NCBI RefSeq assembly: GCF_000585495.1
Contig: NZ_CP007264.1
Location: 1,240,001 to 1,304,000 of the forward strand
Source of the DNA: Thermococcus nautili
GTDB lineage: Archaea; Methanobacteriota_B; Thermococci; Thermococcales; Thermococcaceae
DNA: 64,000 nt
Reading direction: 5' to 3'
The translations under genes and the position numbers were made by a program. The notes beneath the pieces are model-generated. The model was not told the origin of the DNA, ran no database searches, and worked only from the letters and a program-made list of their open reading frames with translations. Below, piece by piece: positions 1-8,813 of the stretch (positions within the stretch are counted from its first letter, which is position 1; each line of letters starts with the position of its first letter).

Positions 1-220
1 AAGATTTTTGATTGTGAAATCGGGAGGAGATACTTTTTCCGGCTTTCTATAGGAAGAGTATCTAGTTATTTTGTGTTTAACCAACCGGTACTACCGATTG
101 CTTTCTCCTGGGAATGCTCGATATCGCATTGCTGTGTTCCTCCTTAGGCTTCTTTCCAATTTTGAATAGCGCCGTTGTCCTCTTGGTTGCATTCTAGTTC
201 CTTTTACATTAACGTAACCC

Positions 221-229
221 TTAAATAGG
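221..229 (+). promoter_or_regulatory. TATA box, probable promoter of the ABC binding-protein gene
   Basis: TTAAATAGG preceded by a C-rich BRE-like ACCC. Archaeal start sites usually lie about 25 bases downstream, here near 250, giving a leader of about 55 bases. A second TATA-like ATTATACC at 253-260 would place the start near 284, so which one is used cannot be decided from sequence. Confidence 0.5.
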
Positions 230-268
230 GCTCGGATGTATAGCTTCATGCCATTATACCCCGTATAT

Positions 269-280
269 GGCAACGTTGCC
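269..280. promoter_or_regulatory. Perfect 12-bp palindrome, operator candidate
   Basis: GGCAACGTTGCC is a perfect inverted repeat 11 bases upstream of the GGAGG ribosome site (291-295) of the binding-protein gene. Depending on which TATA box is used it lies in the leader or just before the start of transcription; both positions suit repression. The regulator is unknown. Confidence 0.4.
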
Positions 281-304
281 AAAAAGTGAAGGAGGCAGTG
301 GAGT

Positions 305-2797
305 ATGAATAGGAAAGCCCTAAGCCTGTTCGTTATGGGCTTGATGTTGTTTAGCGTTTTCTTGGTTGCCAAGCCAGCAAGCGCGCAGACGGTCCAGGGA
401 GATAAGCTTAAAATCGTGTACCTTGCCGCTCAGGGCAGCCTCTTCATGGGTGTCTTCAACCCGTCCCCGAGCGGAATGACCGACGTTTACACCAACCGCA
501 TCTGGTACTTCCTCAACGACCCCATGATAATGATGGGCCCGGACGCCCAGAGGCACAACTACAGGTGCCAGCTCGTTGACGTCAAGTACAACGTTCAGGT
601 TCCGGACGATGCTGTAATCTGGAATGGAACCGAGAAGAAGTGGGTCAGCCCCTACGCGGGCAAGACCGCTACCAGCGCCGTCACCTGGAAGTGCGGTCTC
701 GGAACCTGGGTTGACGGCCAGAAGATAACCCTCGCCGACTACCTCTTTAGCTATGCTATGACCTGGGAGTGGGCCTACCAGGACGGCAAGGACGACAAGT
801 ACTACGATGAGGAGTGGGGCAACAACTACCAGGGAACCCTCGAGACCATAATGGGTCTCAAGGTCAACAAGGTCACCGACGACTACATCGAGTACACCGT
901 TTACCAGGACTACATAGTTCCCTACAGCAAGTGGGCTACTGCCCTCAACTTCGGTGTGAAGCCGAGCGTTCCGTGGGAGCTCTACAACGTTATGAGCGAG
1001 ATGGTTGCCAACGGCGTCGAGGGCAAGGCCTTCTCCTGGAGCGAGCAGCCGCAGGGCGGATACCAGATTGATATGATTGACCCCGACCAGATGAAGTACT
1101 TCAAGGCCGAAGCCCAGGCCATCCTCAACAGCGGAAAGCTCATCCCGGTCTGGCTTGAGACCGCCAAGGACGTCCTCCAGAAGTGGGGCATCAGCGAGGA
1201 GCAGGCTGGAATAACCACCGACCTTGCCAAGGAGGGCTACGAGAGCGTCATCAGCTGGGTTGACAAGTACAACAACGCCATCATCGGCGACGGTCCGTAC
1301 TACGTTGAGAAGTACGACCCGAAGGCTATGACCGTCGTTCTCAAGATGGCCAACAACAAGAGGATTGGCTATCCGGGAGAGGTCAACGGCAAGAAGCTTC
1401 CGTGGGACCCGTACTGGAAGGAGATTGACATCTACGGTAGCCTTAACGACGACACCGCTATCCTCGCCGTTGCCAAGGGCGAGTACGACCTCTACTGGTA
1501 CGCCAGGCCCTACAACAAGATAGCCAAGGCCCTTCAGGAGTACGGTGACAACCTCAACCCGATGAAGACCATCGCCGTCTGGTGGAGCGTCAACCTCAAC
1601 CTCGTCGGCGACCCGCAGACTGGTCTCGTCAACTCGAGCGGCCAGACCAAGTTCAACCCGTTCGCGCTCCGTGAGGTCAGGTACGCTATGAACTGGCTCA
1701 TCAACAGGCAGTACATCGTCAGCCAGGTCCTCCAGGGAAGCGGTGCTCCGCTCTTCGGTACCGCCGTCAGCGGTCAGGTTGACGCTTACAGCAACTACAT
1801 GATGGTTGCCAAGGCCCTCGGCTTCACCCCGCAGGGTGACGAGGCCTACGCCATCAAGATGATTGACGAGGCCATGAACAAGGCCGCCCAGGCCCTTAAG
1901 GCCAAGGGCCACACCCTTGAGAAGAAGGACGGCGTCTGGTACTTCGACGGCGAGCCGGTTACTGTGAAGGTTATCGCTCGTGTTGAGGACGAGAGGCTTG
2001 ACGAGGGTAAGTACCTCGCCCAGATACTCCAGAAGGCCGGCTTCAAGGTTGACCTCCTCCAGTGGCAGAGGAGCCAGGCCAGCAAGGCCGTCTACCTCAG
2101 CGACCCGACCACCCTCCAGTGGCACGTCTACACTGAGGGTTGGGTCGTCAGCGGAATCCAGGATGTTGCCAGCCTTGCTTGGGACTTCTGGTTCTTCGAC
2201 ATCTACGTTGACCCGAACTGGGGTACCGACTACCACAACCCGATGACCGTTAAGGACCTCGTTGACGCTACCGCCAACGGTGACCTCAACAAGTTCATAA
2301 GCACCATCGGTCTTAAGTACTACAACACTCCGGACAAGCTCAAGCCGCTCCTTGACTGGACCGGCTACGACCTTGCTAACTTGCTCGCCTACGCCAAGTG
2401 GACCGGACCGAACAACGACACCGTCAAGCTCCAGAGCCTCGACCAGTTCTGGGACCTCTACAAGCTCGCCTACGGTACCCACTCACTCAACGCTCCGCGT
2501 GTCTACACCGCCGAGACCTGGAACTTCTTCCTCCTCAACAAGAGGATAAAGGTCGAGTTCGTTGACCCGATAAGCGGTGTTGGCAGCATACTCTCAGCCA
2601 GGTCCATTGAGCCCGCCCCGAAGGAGACCCCGACCACCACCCCGCAGACCACCAGCAGTGAGGAGAAGCAGACCACCAGCAGCCAGCCGACCAGCACTCC
2701 GACCAGCTCAACCAGCGAGGAGAGCAAGGGACTCTGCGGTCCGGCCTTCATCGTCGGCCTTGCCATAGTGCCGCTCCTCCTCAGGAGGAGGAAGTGA
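305..2797 (+). CDS. ABC transporter substrate-binding protein, family 5 (peptide type), CGP-CTERM anchored
   Basis: Extracytoplasmic solute receptor of a peptide/oligosaccharide-type importer (830 residues). Residues 1-28 form a signal peptide ending near SASAQ. The body is aromatic- and Asp-rich, as usual in the DppA/OppA (SBP_bac_5) family. The C-terminus has a Thr/Ser/Pro-rich linker (about 765-805) followed by LCGPAFIVGLA, a hydrophobic stretch and RRRK, which is the CGP-CTERM surface-anchoring signal of Thermococcales. The start is ATG with GGAGG nine bases upstream. Codon use is extremely biased, indicating high expression. Two permeases and two ATPases follow after a separate promoter. 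Di/oligopeptides are the likeliest substrate, but family 5 members can also bind oligosaccharides. Confidence 0.9.
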   Translation: MNRKALSLFVMGLMLFSVFLVAKPASAQTVQGDKLKIVYLAAQGSLFMGVFNPSPSGMTDVYTNRIWYFLNDPMIMMGPDAQRHNYRCQLVDVKYNVQVPDDAVIWNGTEKKWVSPYAGKTATSAVTWKCGLGTWVDGQKITLADYLFSYAMTWEWAYQDGKDDKYYDEEWGNNYQGTLETIMGLKVNKVTDDYIEYTVYQDYIVPYSKWATALNFGVKPSVPWELYNVMSEMVANGVEGKAFSWSEQPQGGYQIDMIDPDQMKYFKAEAQAILNSGKLIPVWLETAKDVLQKWGISEEQAGITTDLAKEGYESVISWVDKYNNAIIGDGPYYVEKYDPKAMTVVLKMANNKRIGYPGEVNGKKLPWDPYWKEIDIYGSLNDDTAILAVAKGEYDLYWYARPYNKIAKALQEYGDNLNPMKTIAVWWSVNLNLVGDPQTGLVNSSGQTKFNPFALREVRYAMNWLINRQYIVSQVLQGSGAPLFGTAVSGQVDAYSNYMMVAKALGFTPQGDEAYAIKMIDEAMNKAAQALKAKGHTLEKKDGVWYFDGEPVTVKVIARVEDERLDEGKYLAQILQKAGFKVDLLQWQRSQASKAVYLSDPTTLQWHVYTEGWVVSGIQDVASLAWDFWFFDIYVDPNWGTDYHNPMTVKDLVDATANGDLNKFISTIGLKYYNTPDKLKPLLDWTGYDLANLLAYAKWTGPNNDTVKLQSLDQFWDLYKLAYGTHSLNAPRVYTAETWNFFLLNKRIKVEFVDPISGVGSILSARSIEPAPKETPTTTPQTTSSEEKQTTSSQPTSTPTSSTSEESKGLCGPAFIVGLAIVPLLLRRRK

Positions 2798-2798
2798 T

Positions 2799-2820
2799 TT
2801 CCTTCCCCTCTTTTTCTTGT
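2799..2820 (+). terminator. Oligo-T terminator after the binding-protein gene
   Basis: A pyrimidine tract with a run of T directly after the stop codon, the usual archaeal termination signal. It separates the highly expressed receptor from the permease operon. Confidence 0.5.
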
Positions 2821-2854
2821 TCCTGCCTGATGAACACGGCTGTTCTTATGTTCA

Positions 2855-2897
2855 AAATGTGTACATTTGTGCTCGTTTTGGGGAAAACTATTTAAAC
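2855..2897 (+). promoter_or_regulatory. Promoter of the permease/ATPase operon with upstream inverted repeat
   Basis: TATA box TATTTAAAC at 2889-2897 predicts a start near 2917. About 20 bases upstream lies AAATGT-GT-ACATTT (2855-2868), an inverted repeat with a 2-base spacer. A site upstream of the TATA box would fit an activator. This promoter is why the ATG at 2962 is preferred over the upstream TTG at 2917. Confidence 0.5.
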
Positions 2898-2961
2898 TTT
2901 AACTAGCACGTAAAAGTTGACTTCATGGAGAGCCAGTAGTATCGTTGCTGGAGGGGATAGA

Positions 2962-4002
2962 ATGGGGATGAGCTTTGGAAAGTACGTGGCGTACCGTTTG
3001 ATAAACGCTGTGATAATCCTCTTCCTGGCGGTCCTATTGATGTCCGCCCTCTTCACGAAGCTCGCAACAATACAGCTGACTGCCCAGGTGAACGAGGAAG
3101 TGCAGATGTGGGTTAGGTCTTACACGCAGACCCACCACACCCAGCCTTCCCAGGAGCTCATTGAGCAGTACAAGCAGACCAGGATTAAGTACTACCACCT
3201 CGACCAGCCCTACTGGAAGAGAACGTGGGAATACGCGATAAATACGTTCACGTTCAATTGGGGACAGTCGTTCCAGAAGGTCTTTGGAACCACCGTTATA
3301 ACAGACCAGATTAAAACGGCCCTTGGCAGGACGATACTCCTGTTTACGACTGCAGAAATCCTGGTTATCATCATAGGTCTTGCCCTTGGTATCAAGAGCG
3401 CTCGCAGTCCGGGAAGCCTGCTCGACAGAACCATATCCATTCTGGCAATGGTCACCACGAGCCTTCCGATGTGGTGGCTCGGAATGCTCATGATACTCGT
3501 CTTCGTTGTCTACCTCGGCTGGCTGCCGATAACGCTCTACTCACAGGTTCAGGTCTCCGGATGGGTTAACATTCTCAAGAAGATGAGCCTCCCGGTCGTT
3601 ACAATAGTCATCAACCTCTTCGGTGGCTGGGCCTGGACGACCAGAAACATCATGATTGGAACCATGCAGGAAGACTTCATTATGGTTGCCAGGGCAAAGG
3701 GTGTTCCCGAGAGGAAGATTATCTACGGCCACGCCCTCAAGGCTGCCGCCCCGCCGATTATCACCATGGTCATCTTCGGTCTCATAGGCTCCCTCGGCGG
3801 TGCAATGATTACCGAGATAGTCTTCAACTGGCCGGGAATGGGACGTCTCTACTACGAGGCGCTTCAGCTCAACGCCGTTAAGACGATGATGGCACTGAAC
3901 TACATGTTCGCAATGATGACCGTCTTCTCGATGGTGCTCGCGGACATACTGTACGCGTACCTCGACCCGAGAATCAGAATCGGCGCCGCTGCCCGCTCGT
4001 GA
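2962..4002 (+). CDS. ABC transporter permease, DppB/OppB type
   Basis: First membrane subunit of the importer (346 residues). An N-terminal membrane segment (FGKYVAYRLINAVIIL) is followed by a periplasmic region and about five further membrane segments. The cytoplasmic EAA loop that docks on the ATPase is visible as VARAKGVPERKIIYGHALK (about 230-250). ATG 2962 has GGAGGGG five bases upstream; a TTG at 2917 is in frame but would sit at the predicted transcription start. The next permease gene starts 10 bases after this stop, so the four genes form one operon. Confidence 0.9.
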   Translation: MGMSFGKYVAYRLINAVIILFLAVLLMSALFTKLATIQLTAQVNEEVQMWVRSYTQTHHTQPSQELIEQYKQTRIKYYHLDQPYWKRTWEYAINTFTFNWGQSFQKVFGTTVITDQIKTALGRTILLFTTAEILVIIIGLALGIKSARSPGSLLDRTISILAMVTTSLPMWWLGMLMILVFVVYLGWLPITLYSQVQVSGWVNILKKMSLPVVTIVINLFGGWAWTTRNIMIGTMQEDFIMVARAKGVPERKIIYGHALKAAAPPIITMVIFGLIGSLGGAMITEIVFNWPGMGRLYYEALQLNAVKTMMALNYMFAMMTVFSMVLADILYAYLDPRIRIGAAARS

Positions 4003-4012
4003 GGTGGTGTAA

Positions 4013-5557
4013 ATGAGATGGGTTGATTTCAAGGACAGCGTCAAGAGGTTTTGGGAGGATTTCAAGCACCAGAAGAGTGGAATGTTCGGATTATTTTTCC
4101 TCATCGTCCTCATAGTCCTCGCAATCGCTGCTCCTTACATTACCAGTCCCAACATACCCAAGGAGTGGCAGACTGGAACCGCGTGGGTTACTAACCCCAA
4201 GAATGCCCCGCCGGCATGGGAGAACTACTTCGTTAGCGAGAAGAGGGCGTCTCAGGTTGAGTACACCATAGACGACCTTCACCTAAGCAAGACCCAGAAC
4301 GGTAGCTACACCGTTTACACGATGACGTTTACCTATGATATGAGATACGACATTCCGCCCAAGGACATAGTCATTACCGGCCTTAACTCGACCGCTAAGA
4401 GGCCCCAGGACAACCCACTGGTCACGATGTACGTTGAGAGGCCCAAGGAAAACGGCCTTAAGTACAACTCCCTCATGCTCCTCTACAACGTCCAGCTCCC
4501 ATCAAGCGGTGTCGTCCAGCTTGCCTACACCCAGGAGGTCAAGAGCCTCATCTTCTACTGGCTCTACGAGAACGGCATATTCACTCTTCCAATGCAGCTT
4601 CCGGACAGCCTCCCGATGGACATGAAGATGATGTACCTCACCCAGCAGGTTCAGATGAACTCGACCCTCTACGGTTACTACCAGTCAATGGACCCGATGA
4701 AGGTCATCTTCGGTAAGATGACCGACAACGGAAAGCTCCGCACCCTCGACCAGATAGTTAACTCCCCTGAAGCCCTCCAGGGCACGTACAAGTTCACCAT
4801 AGTCGTCACCGTTCCCAGCGACGTTCAGGTTGACTTCAGCAACTTCAAGGTTGCCCTTGTTGGTAGAACCTACGGTCTCCTCGGAACCGACCAGTACGGT
4901 AGGCCGATTGCCGTTGGCCTCCTCTGGGGTATCCGCGTTGCCCTGGCCATAGGTATCGCCGTTTCAGTCAGTACCGTCCTCATTGGAATCCTCGTGGGTG
5001 TTACCAGTGCTTACCTCGGCGGATGGGCGGATGAGGCGATACAGAGGTTCACCGAGTTCATGATGACCCTGCCGGTGCTTCCGATGCTCATCCTGCTCTC
5101 GCTGTACTTCGGAGGTAAGATTAACCTCAAGCAGCTCGTCTTCATCCTGGTGCTCTTTGGATGGATGGGAACCACCAAGGTCGCGAGGAGTATGGCGCTC
5201 CAGATTAAGGAGCAGACCTACGTTGAGGCGGCAAGAGCCCTCGGTGCGAGCACCGGAAGGATAGTCTTCAAGCACATAGTGCCACAGCTCCTACCGTACG
5301 CGTTCGCTAGCATAGCCCTCAGCGTTCCGGGAGCAATCCTCAGCGAGGCCGGACTGAGCTTCCTTGGCCTTACGAGCAACAACATGATTACGTGGGGTCA
5401 GATGCTTAACGCTGCCAACGCCAACGGTGCGACCCTCAACGGATACTGGTGGCAGGTCATCCCGCCCGGACTTGCAATCGCCTTCGTCGGACTGATATTC
5501 GTCCTGATTGGTGTCTCGCTCGACACCGTGCTCAACCCGAGGCTCAAGCGCGCGTGA
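4013..5557 (+). CDS. ABC transporter permease, DppC/OppC type, with large extracytoplasmic insertion
   Basis: Second membrane subunit (514 residues). Family members are commonly about 280-350 residues. Here residues from about 45 to 290, between the first and second membrane segments, form a large soluble extracytoplasmic domain. The C-terminal half carries five membrane segments and the EAA loop YVEAARALGASTGRIVFKHI. The start ATG has GAGGTG just upstream. The extra domain may contact the unusually large receptor, but that is inference. Confidence 0.9.
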   Translation: MRWVDFKDSVKRFWEDFKHQKSGMFGLFFLIVLIVLAIAAPYITSPNIPKEWQTGTAWVTNPKNAPPAWENYFVSEKRASQVEYTIDDLHLSKTQNGSYTVYTMTFTYDMRYDIPPKDIVITGLNSTAKRPQDNPLVTMYVERPKENGLKYNSLMLLYNVQLPSSGVVQLAYTQEVKSLIFYWLYENGIFTLPMQLPDSLPMDMKMMYLTQQVQMNSTLYGYYQSMDPMKVIFGKMTDNGKLRTLDQIVNSPEALQGTYKFTIVVTVPSDVQVDFSNFKVALVGRTYGLLGTDQYGRPIAVGLLWGIRVALAIGIAVSVSTVLIGILVGVTSAYLGGWADEAIQRFTEFMMTLPVLPMLILLSLYFGGKINLKQLVFILVLFGWMGTTKVARSMALQIKEQTYVEAARALGASTGRIVFKHIVPQLLPYAFASIALSVPGAILSEAGLSFLGLTSNNMITWGQMLNAANANGATLNGYWWQVIPPGLAIAFVGLIFVLIGVSLDTVLNPRLKRA

Positions 5558-5567
5558 GGTGGTTTAG

Positions 5568-6527
5568 ATGGCTAAGAACGTCCTTGAAGTTAGGAACCTC
5601 AAGATGTATTACTTCACCAGCAAGGGTGTCGTCAAGGCCGTTGACAACATCAGCTTCGACCTCAAGAAGGGTGAGGTCCTGGGACTTGCCGGAGAAAGTG
5701 GATGTGGCAAGTCCTCCCTTGGTTTTACCCTTTTGGGTATGCCCACCCCGCCAGGAAAGATAGTTGACGGAAGCATCAAGATTGACGGCAGGGAGATAGT
5801 TGGCCTTCCTGAGGACGTCCTCAGAAGGGAAATCCGCTGGCAGAAGATTTCGATGATATTCCAGGGAGCAATGAACGCCCTCAACCCGGTTTACACCATC
5901 GGTTTCCAGATGACCGAGCCCCTCATATACCACAAGGGAATGAGCCAGGAGGAGGCCCTTGACAGGGCTCAGAAGTACCTTGAACTCGTCGGTCTCGACC
6001 CGGAAATCGTTTACCGCTACCCCCACGAGCTCTCGGGTGGTATGAAACAGCGTGTCGTTATTGCTATGGCCCTCCTCATGGAGCCGAGCGTCGTCATAGC
6101 CGACGAGCCGACGACGGCCCTCGACGTTATCGTTCAGGCGCAGATTATCAACCTCATGAAGAGGCTCAAGAAGGAACTCAACCTCTCGATGATATTCATC
6201 ACCCACGACCTCAGCATCCTCGCCGAGATTAGCGACAAGGTCGCCATCATGTACGCGGGCAAGATTATCGAGATTGGTGACAGCGAGAAGATTTACTACG
6301 AGCCGGCCCACCCGTACACCCAGAAGCTCCTCGCGGCTATTCCGAGGCTTCACGAGGACGTTGAGAGGCTCGAGTTCATCCCCGGACAGCCGCCCAACCT
6401 CATCAACCCGCCGAAGGGATGCCGCTTCCACCCGAGGTGCCCCTATGCGATGGACGTTTGTAAGGAGCAGGAGCCCGAGCTGAAGGAGATTGATAAGGAC
6501 CACTACGCGGCATGCTGGTTGCTGTGA
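5568..6527 (+). CDS. ABC transporter ATPase, DppD/OppD type
   Basis: Nucleotide-binding subunit (319 residues). It has Walker A GESGCGKSS, the signature LSGGMKQR, Walker B VVIADEPTTALD and the H-loop ITHDLS. The C-terminal extension GCRFHPRCPYAMDVC followed by AACW is the Cys-rich tail typical of Opp/Dpp ATPases, which binds an iron-sulfur cluster in some members. The ATG follows GAGGTGG. It pairs with the next ATPase, giving a heterodimeric motor. Confidence 0.93.
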   Translation: MAKNVLEVRNLKMYYFTSKGVVKAVDNISFDLKKGEVLGLAGESGCGKSSLGFTLLGMPTPPGKIVDGSIKIDGREIVGLPEDVLRREIRWQKISMIFQGAMNALNPVYTIGFQMTEPLIYHKGMSQEEALDRAQKYLELVGLDPEIVYRYPHELSGGMKQRVVIAMALLMEPSVVIADEPTTALDVIVQAQIINLMKRLKKELNLSMIFITHDLSILAEISDKVAIMYAGKIIEIGDSEKIYYEPAHPYTQKLLAAIPRLHEDVERLEFIPGQPPNLINPPKGCRFHPRCPYAMDVCKEQEPELKEIDKDHYAACWLL

Positions 6528-6537
6528 GGTGTTGAGA

Positions 6538-7545
6538 ATGGCCGAGCCGATACTCAAGGTTGAAAACCTCAAGAAGTACTTCCCGCTCAAGAGGGGTCTC
6601 CTCGCCAGCCTGCGCGGTGAGCCTCAGCGCTTCGTCCACGCGGTTGACGGAGTCAGCTTCGAAATCTACAAGCAGCAGGTCTTTGCACTCGTCGGTGAGA
6701 GTGGCTGTGGTAAGTCCACCACCGGAAGGCTCATTGTTAAACTCCTCGAGCCAACCGACGGTAAGATTTACCTGGAGGGCGAGGACGTCACCGAGATTAA
6801 AACCAAGGAGGAGCTCCTTGCCTACAGAAGAAGGGTGCAGATGATATTCCAGGACCCGTTTGCCTCCCTCAACCCGCGCTTCAGAATCTTCGACGTCCTT
6901 GAGGAGCCCCTCCTCATCCACGGCATCGGTGAAACCAGAGCCGAGCGTGAGGAGCTCATCTATAAGGCCCTTGAGATGGTCAAGATTATTCCACCCGAGG
7001 ACTACGTCAGCAGGTTCCCGCACATGCTCTCCGGTGGACAGAGGCAGCGTGTGGCTATTGCAAGGGCCCTCATCCTGAACCCGACGTTTATCGTCGCCGA
7101 CGAGCCGGTCTCGATGCTCGACGTGTCAATTCGTGCAGAAATCCTTGAGCTCATGAAGAGCCTCAAGGACAAGATGGGCGTCACGTACCTCTACATCACC
7201 CACGACCTCTCAACGGCCAGGTACTTCGCCGACTGGATTGCCGTCATGTACCTCGGTAGAATCGTCGAAATGGGTCCGGCTGAGAAGGTCATTGACAACC
7301 CGCTCCACCCATACACGAGGGCGCTGCTCGCTGCCGTTCCGGAGCCGAAGCCCGAGAGGAGAAACGTCATCAAGGAGCTTCCGATTAAGGGTGAGGTTCC
7401 GAGCGCCGTCAACATTCCGCCCGGATGCCGCTTCCACCCGAGGTGTATCTACGCCAAGAAGGGTCTCTGTGACGTTGAACAGCCGAAGCTCATAGAGTAC
7501 GAGCACAACCACTTCGCCGAGTGCCACCTCGTCGGCAAGTTCTGA
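6538..7545 (+). CDS. ABC transporter ATPase, DppF/OppF type
   Basis: Second ATPase subunit (335 residues), with Walker A GESGCGKST, signature LSGGQRQR, Walker B FIVADEPVSMLD and H-loop ITHDLS. The C-terminus has GCRFHPRCIYAKKGLC and AECHLV, again the Cys tail of the Opp/Dpp family. ATG 6538 follows GAGGTG overlapping the previous stop; an in-frame TTG at 6490 lies inside the upstream gene and lacks a ribosome site. Confidence 0.93.
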   Translation: MAEPILKVENLKKYFPLKRGLLASLRGEPQRFVHAVDGVSFEIYKQQVFALVGESGCGKSTTGRLIVKLLEPTDGKIYLEGEDVTEIKTKEELLAYRRRVQMIFQDPFASLNPRFRIFDVLEEPLLIHGIGETRAEREELIYKALEMVKIIPPEDYVSRFPHMLSGGQRQRVAIARALILNPTFIVADEPVSMLDVSIRAEILELMKSLKDKMGVTYLYITHDLSTARYFADWIAVMYLGRIVEMGPAEKVIDNPLHPYTRALLAAVPEPKPERRNVIKELPIKGEVPSAVNIPPGCRFHPRCIYAKKGLCDVEQPKLIEYEHNHFAECHLVGKF

Positions 7546-7549
7546 CCCC

Positions 7550-7560
7550 TTTCTTTTTTC
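7550..7560 (+). terminator. Oligo-T terminator ending the transporter operon
   Basis: T-rich run (TTTCTTTTTTC) directly after the last ATPase stop. The next gene follows within 15 bases, so read-through is possible. Confidence 0.4.
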
Positions 7561-7572
7561 TCGGTGATGCCC

Positions 7573-8043
7573 ATGAACGAAGCCCTCAAAGTGTTTCTGA
7601 GCTCAAGGCTCGTTGTTGCGGGTTTTATAATGATACTGCTCGCCATGATTCTGTCGGCAATAGCCGTTTTCCAGACGGGGCATCCTTCGTATTACTCAAG
7701 CGGAACCCTCGGTCCTGGCAATCATACGCTTGGCAACGATACCTTTGAGAACAGGTACTTCTACTGCAACAGGAGCCTCTCCCTCAGCTCGAAGAACGCG
7801 ACCGTTGAGGTCTCCTGGGGCAACTTCACGGCCGTATATAACATAACCGGAAACGCCACGTTCATCCCAACCGACAGGCCCGAGGTAAGGGTTATTAACG
7901 GCACCGTCACCTACACATACAGGGCGAAGGCCATAAGCTACCCCTACTCCGACCTCGCGATACCCGCGGCAATCCTTGCCTTCGCCGGCACCGTTGTCCT
8001 GTGGGTTGGATACACCCACGCCCTCAGGGGGAAGAGGAAATGA
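7573..8043 (+). CDS. Small membrane protein of unknown function upstream of nadE
   Basis: I do not recognise the family (156 residues). There is one N-terminal membrane segment ([20 protein letters not shown]), an extracytoplasmic middle with several Asn-X-Ser/Thr sites and two Cys, and one C-terminal membrane segment ending in a short basic tail. ATG 7573 has GGTGAT four bases upstream; GTG 7564 and ATG 7567 are in-frame alternatives. The stop overlaps the nadE start as ATGA, so the two are translationally coupled, but no functional link is evident. Confidence 0.7.
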   Translation: MNEALKVFLSSRLVVAGFIMILLAMILSAIAVFQTGHPSYYSSGTLGPGNHTLGNDTFENRYFYCNRSLSLSSKNATVEVSWGNFTAVYNITGNATFIPTDRPEVRVINGTVTYTYRAKAISYPYSDLAIPAAILAFAGTVVLWVGYTHALRGKRK

Positions 8044-8804
8044 GGGAGCTTGACTTCAACTCCGTCGTCGAGATAATCACGGCCTTTATCCGGGAGAAAG
8101 TTGAGGAGGCTAACGCCGAGGGCGTCGTGATAGGGATAAGCGGGGGCATAGACAGCGCAACAACGGCTTACCTTGCCGTCAAAGCCCTCGGGAAGGAAAA
8201 AGTTCTCGGCCTGATAATGCCCTACTACCAGAACCAGGACGTTGAAGACGCTAGACTGGTCTGCTCCTCCCTCGGAATCGAGTGCAGGGAGATAAACATA
8301 AAGCCCCTCGTTGACTCGTTCGTTTCTCAGCTCGGCTTCCAGCCCGACAGGAGGAGCCTCGGCAACATAATGGCGAGAACGAGAATGGTACTCCTCTACG
8401 CTCACGCCAATGAGAAGAACTGCCTCGTCCTTGGAACAAGCAACAGGAGCGAGTTCCTCACCGGCTACTTCACCAAGTGGGGCGACGGGGCGAGCGACTA
8501 CGCGCCTCTCATAAACCTCTACAAAACCGAGGTCTGGGAAATAGCGAAGCTCATCGGCGTTCCCGAGAGGATAATCGAGAAGAAACCCACCGCCGGCCTC
8601 TGGGAGGGCCAGACTGACGAGGACGAGCTTGGCATAAGCTACCGCCTCCTCGACGAAATCCTCTGGCGCCTCGTTGACCTGCTGAAGGACAAGAAGGAAA
8701 TAGCCGAGGAGCTGGGCATACCAATCGAGCGGGTCGAATACGTCGAGAACCTCGTTAAGAGGAGCGAGCACAAGCGCCGTTTGCCACTGGGCCCGAGCTT
8801 CTGA
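8040..8804 (+). CDS. nadE: NH3-dependent NAD+ synthetase
   Basis: Catalyses the last step of NAD synthesis: ATP-dependent amidation of nicotinic acid adenine dinucleotide using ammonia. At 254 residues it lacks a glutaminase domain, as expected for the archaeal ammonia-dependent form. Visible motifs are the PP-loop [10 protein letters not shown] (about 37-46), [19 protein letters not shown] and [18 protein letters not shown]. The ATG lies in an ATGA overlap with the previous stop and has GAAGAGG upstream. Confidence 0.95.
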   Translation: MRELDFNSVVEIITAFIREKVEEANAEGVVIGISGGIDSATTAYLAVKALGKEKVLGLIMPYYQNQDVEDARLVCSSLGIECREINIKPLVDSFVSQLGFQPDRRSLGNIMARTRMVLLYAHANEKNCLVLGTSNRSEFLTGYFTKWGDGASDYAPLINLYKTEVWEIAKLIGVPERIIEKKPTAGLWEGQTDEDELGISYRLLDEILWRLVDLLKDKKEIAEELGIPIERVEYVENLVKRSEHKRRLPLGPSF

Positions 8805-8813
8805 GGTGAGCCG

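Larger units (their letters stand above)
1..304. other. Non-coding, AT-rich stretch upstream of the ABC binding-protein gene
   Basis: I find no convincing gene here. The only open frame of note runs on the minus strand across 91-372, overlaps the start of the highly biased binding-protein gene, and has no family resemblance or good ribosome site. The last 90 bases hold the control elements of the downstream gene, listed separately. Confidence 0.6.

Noticed and set aside
320-2482. 720-codon open frame antisense to the binding-protein gene
   Set aside because: It is a by-product of the strong C-ending codon bias of the real gene; the translation is Val/Leu/Gly/Asp-rich with no signal peptide or motif.
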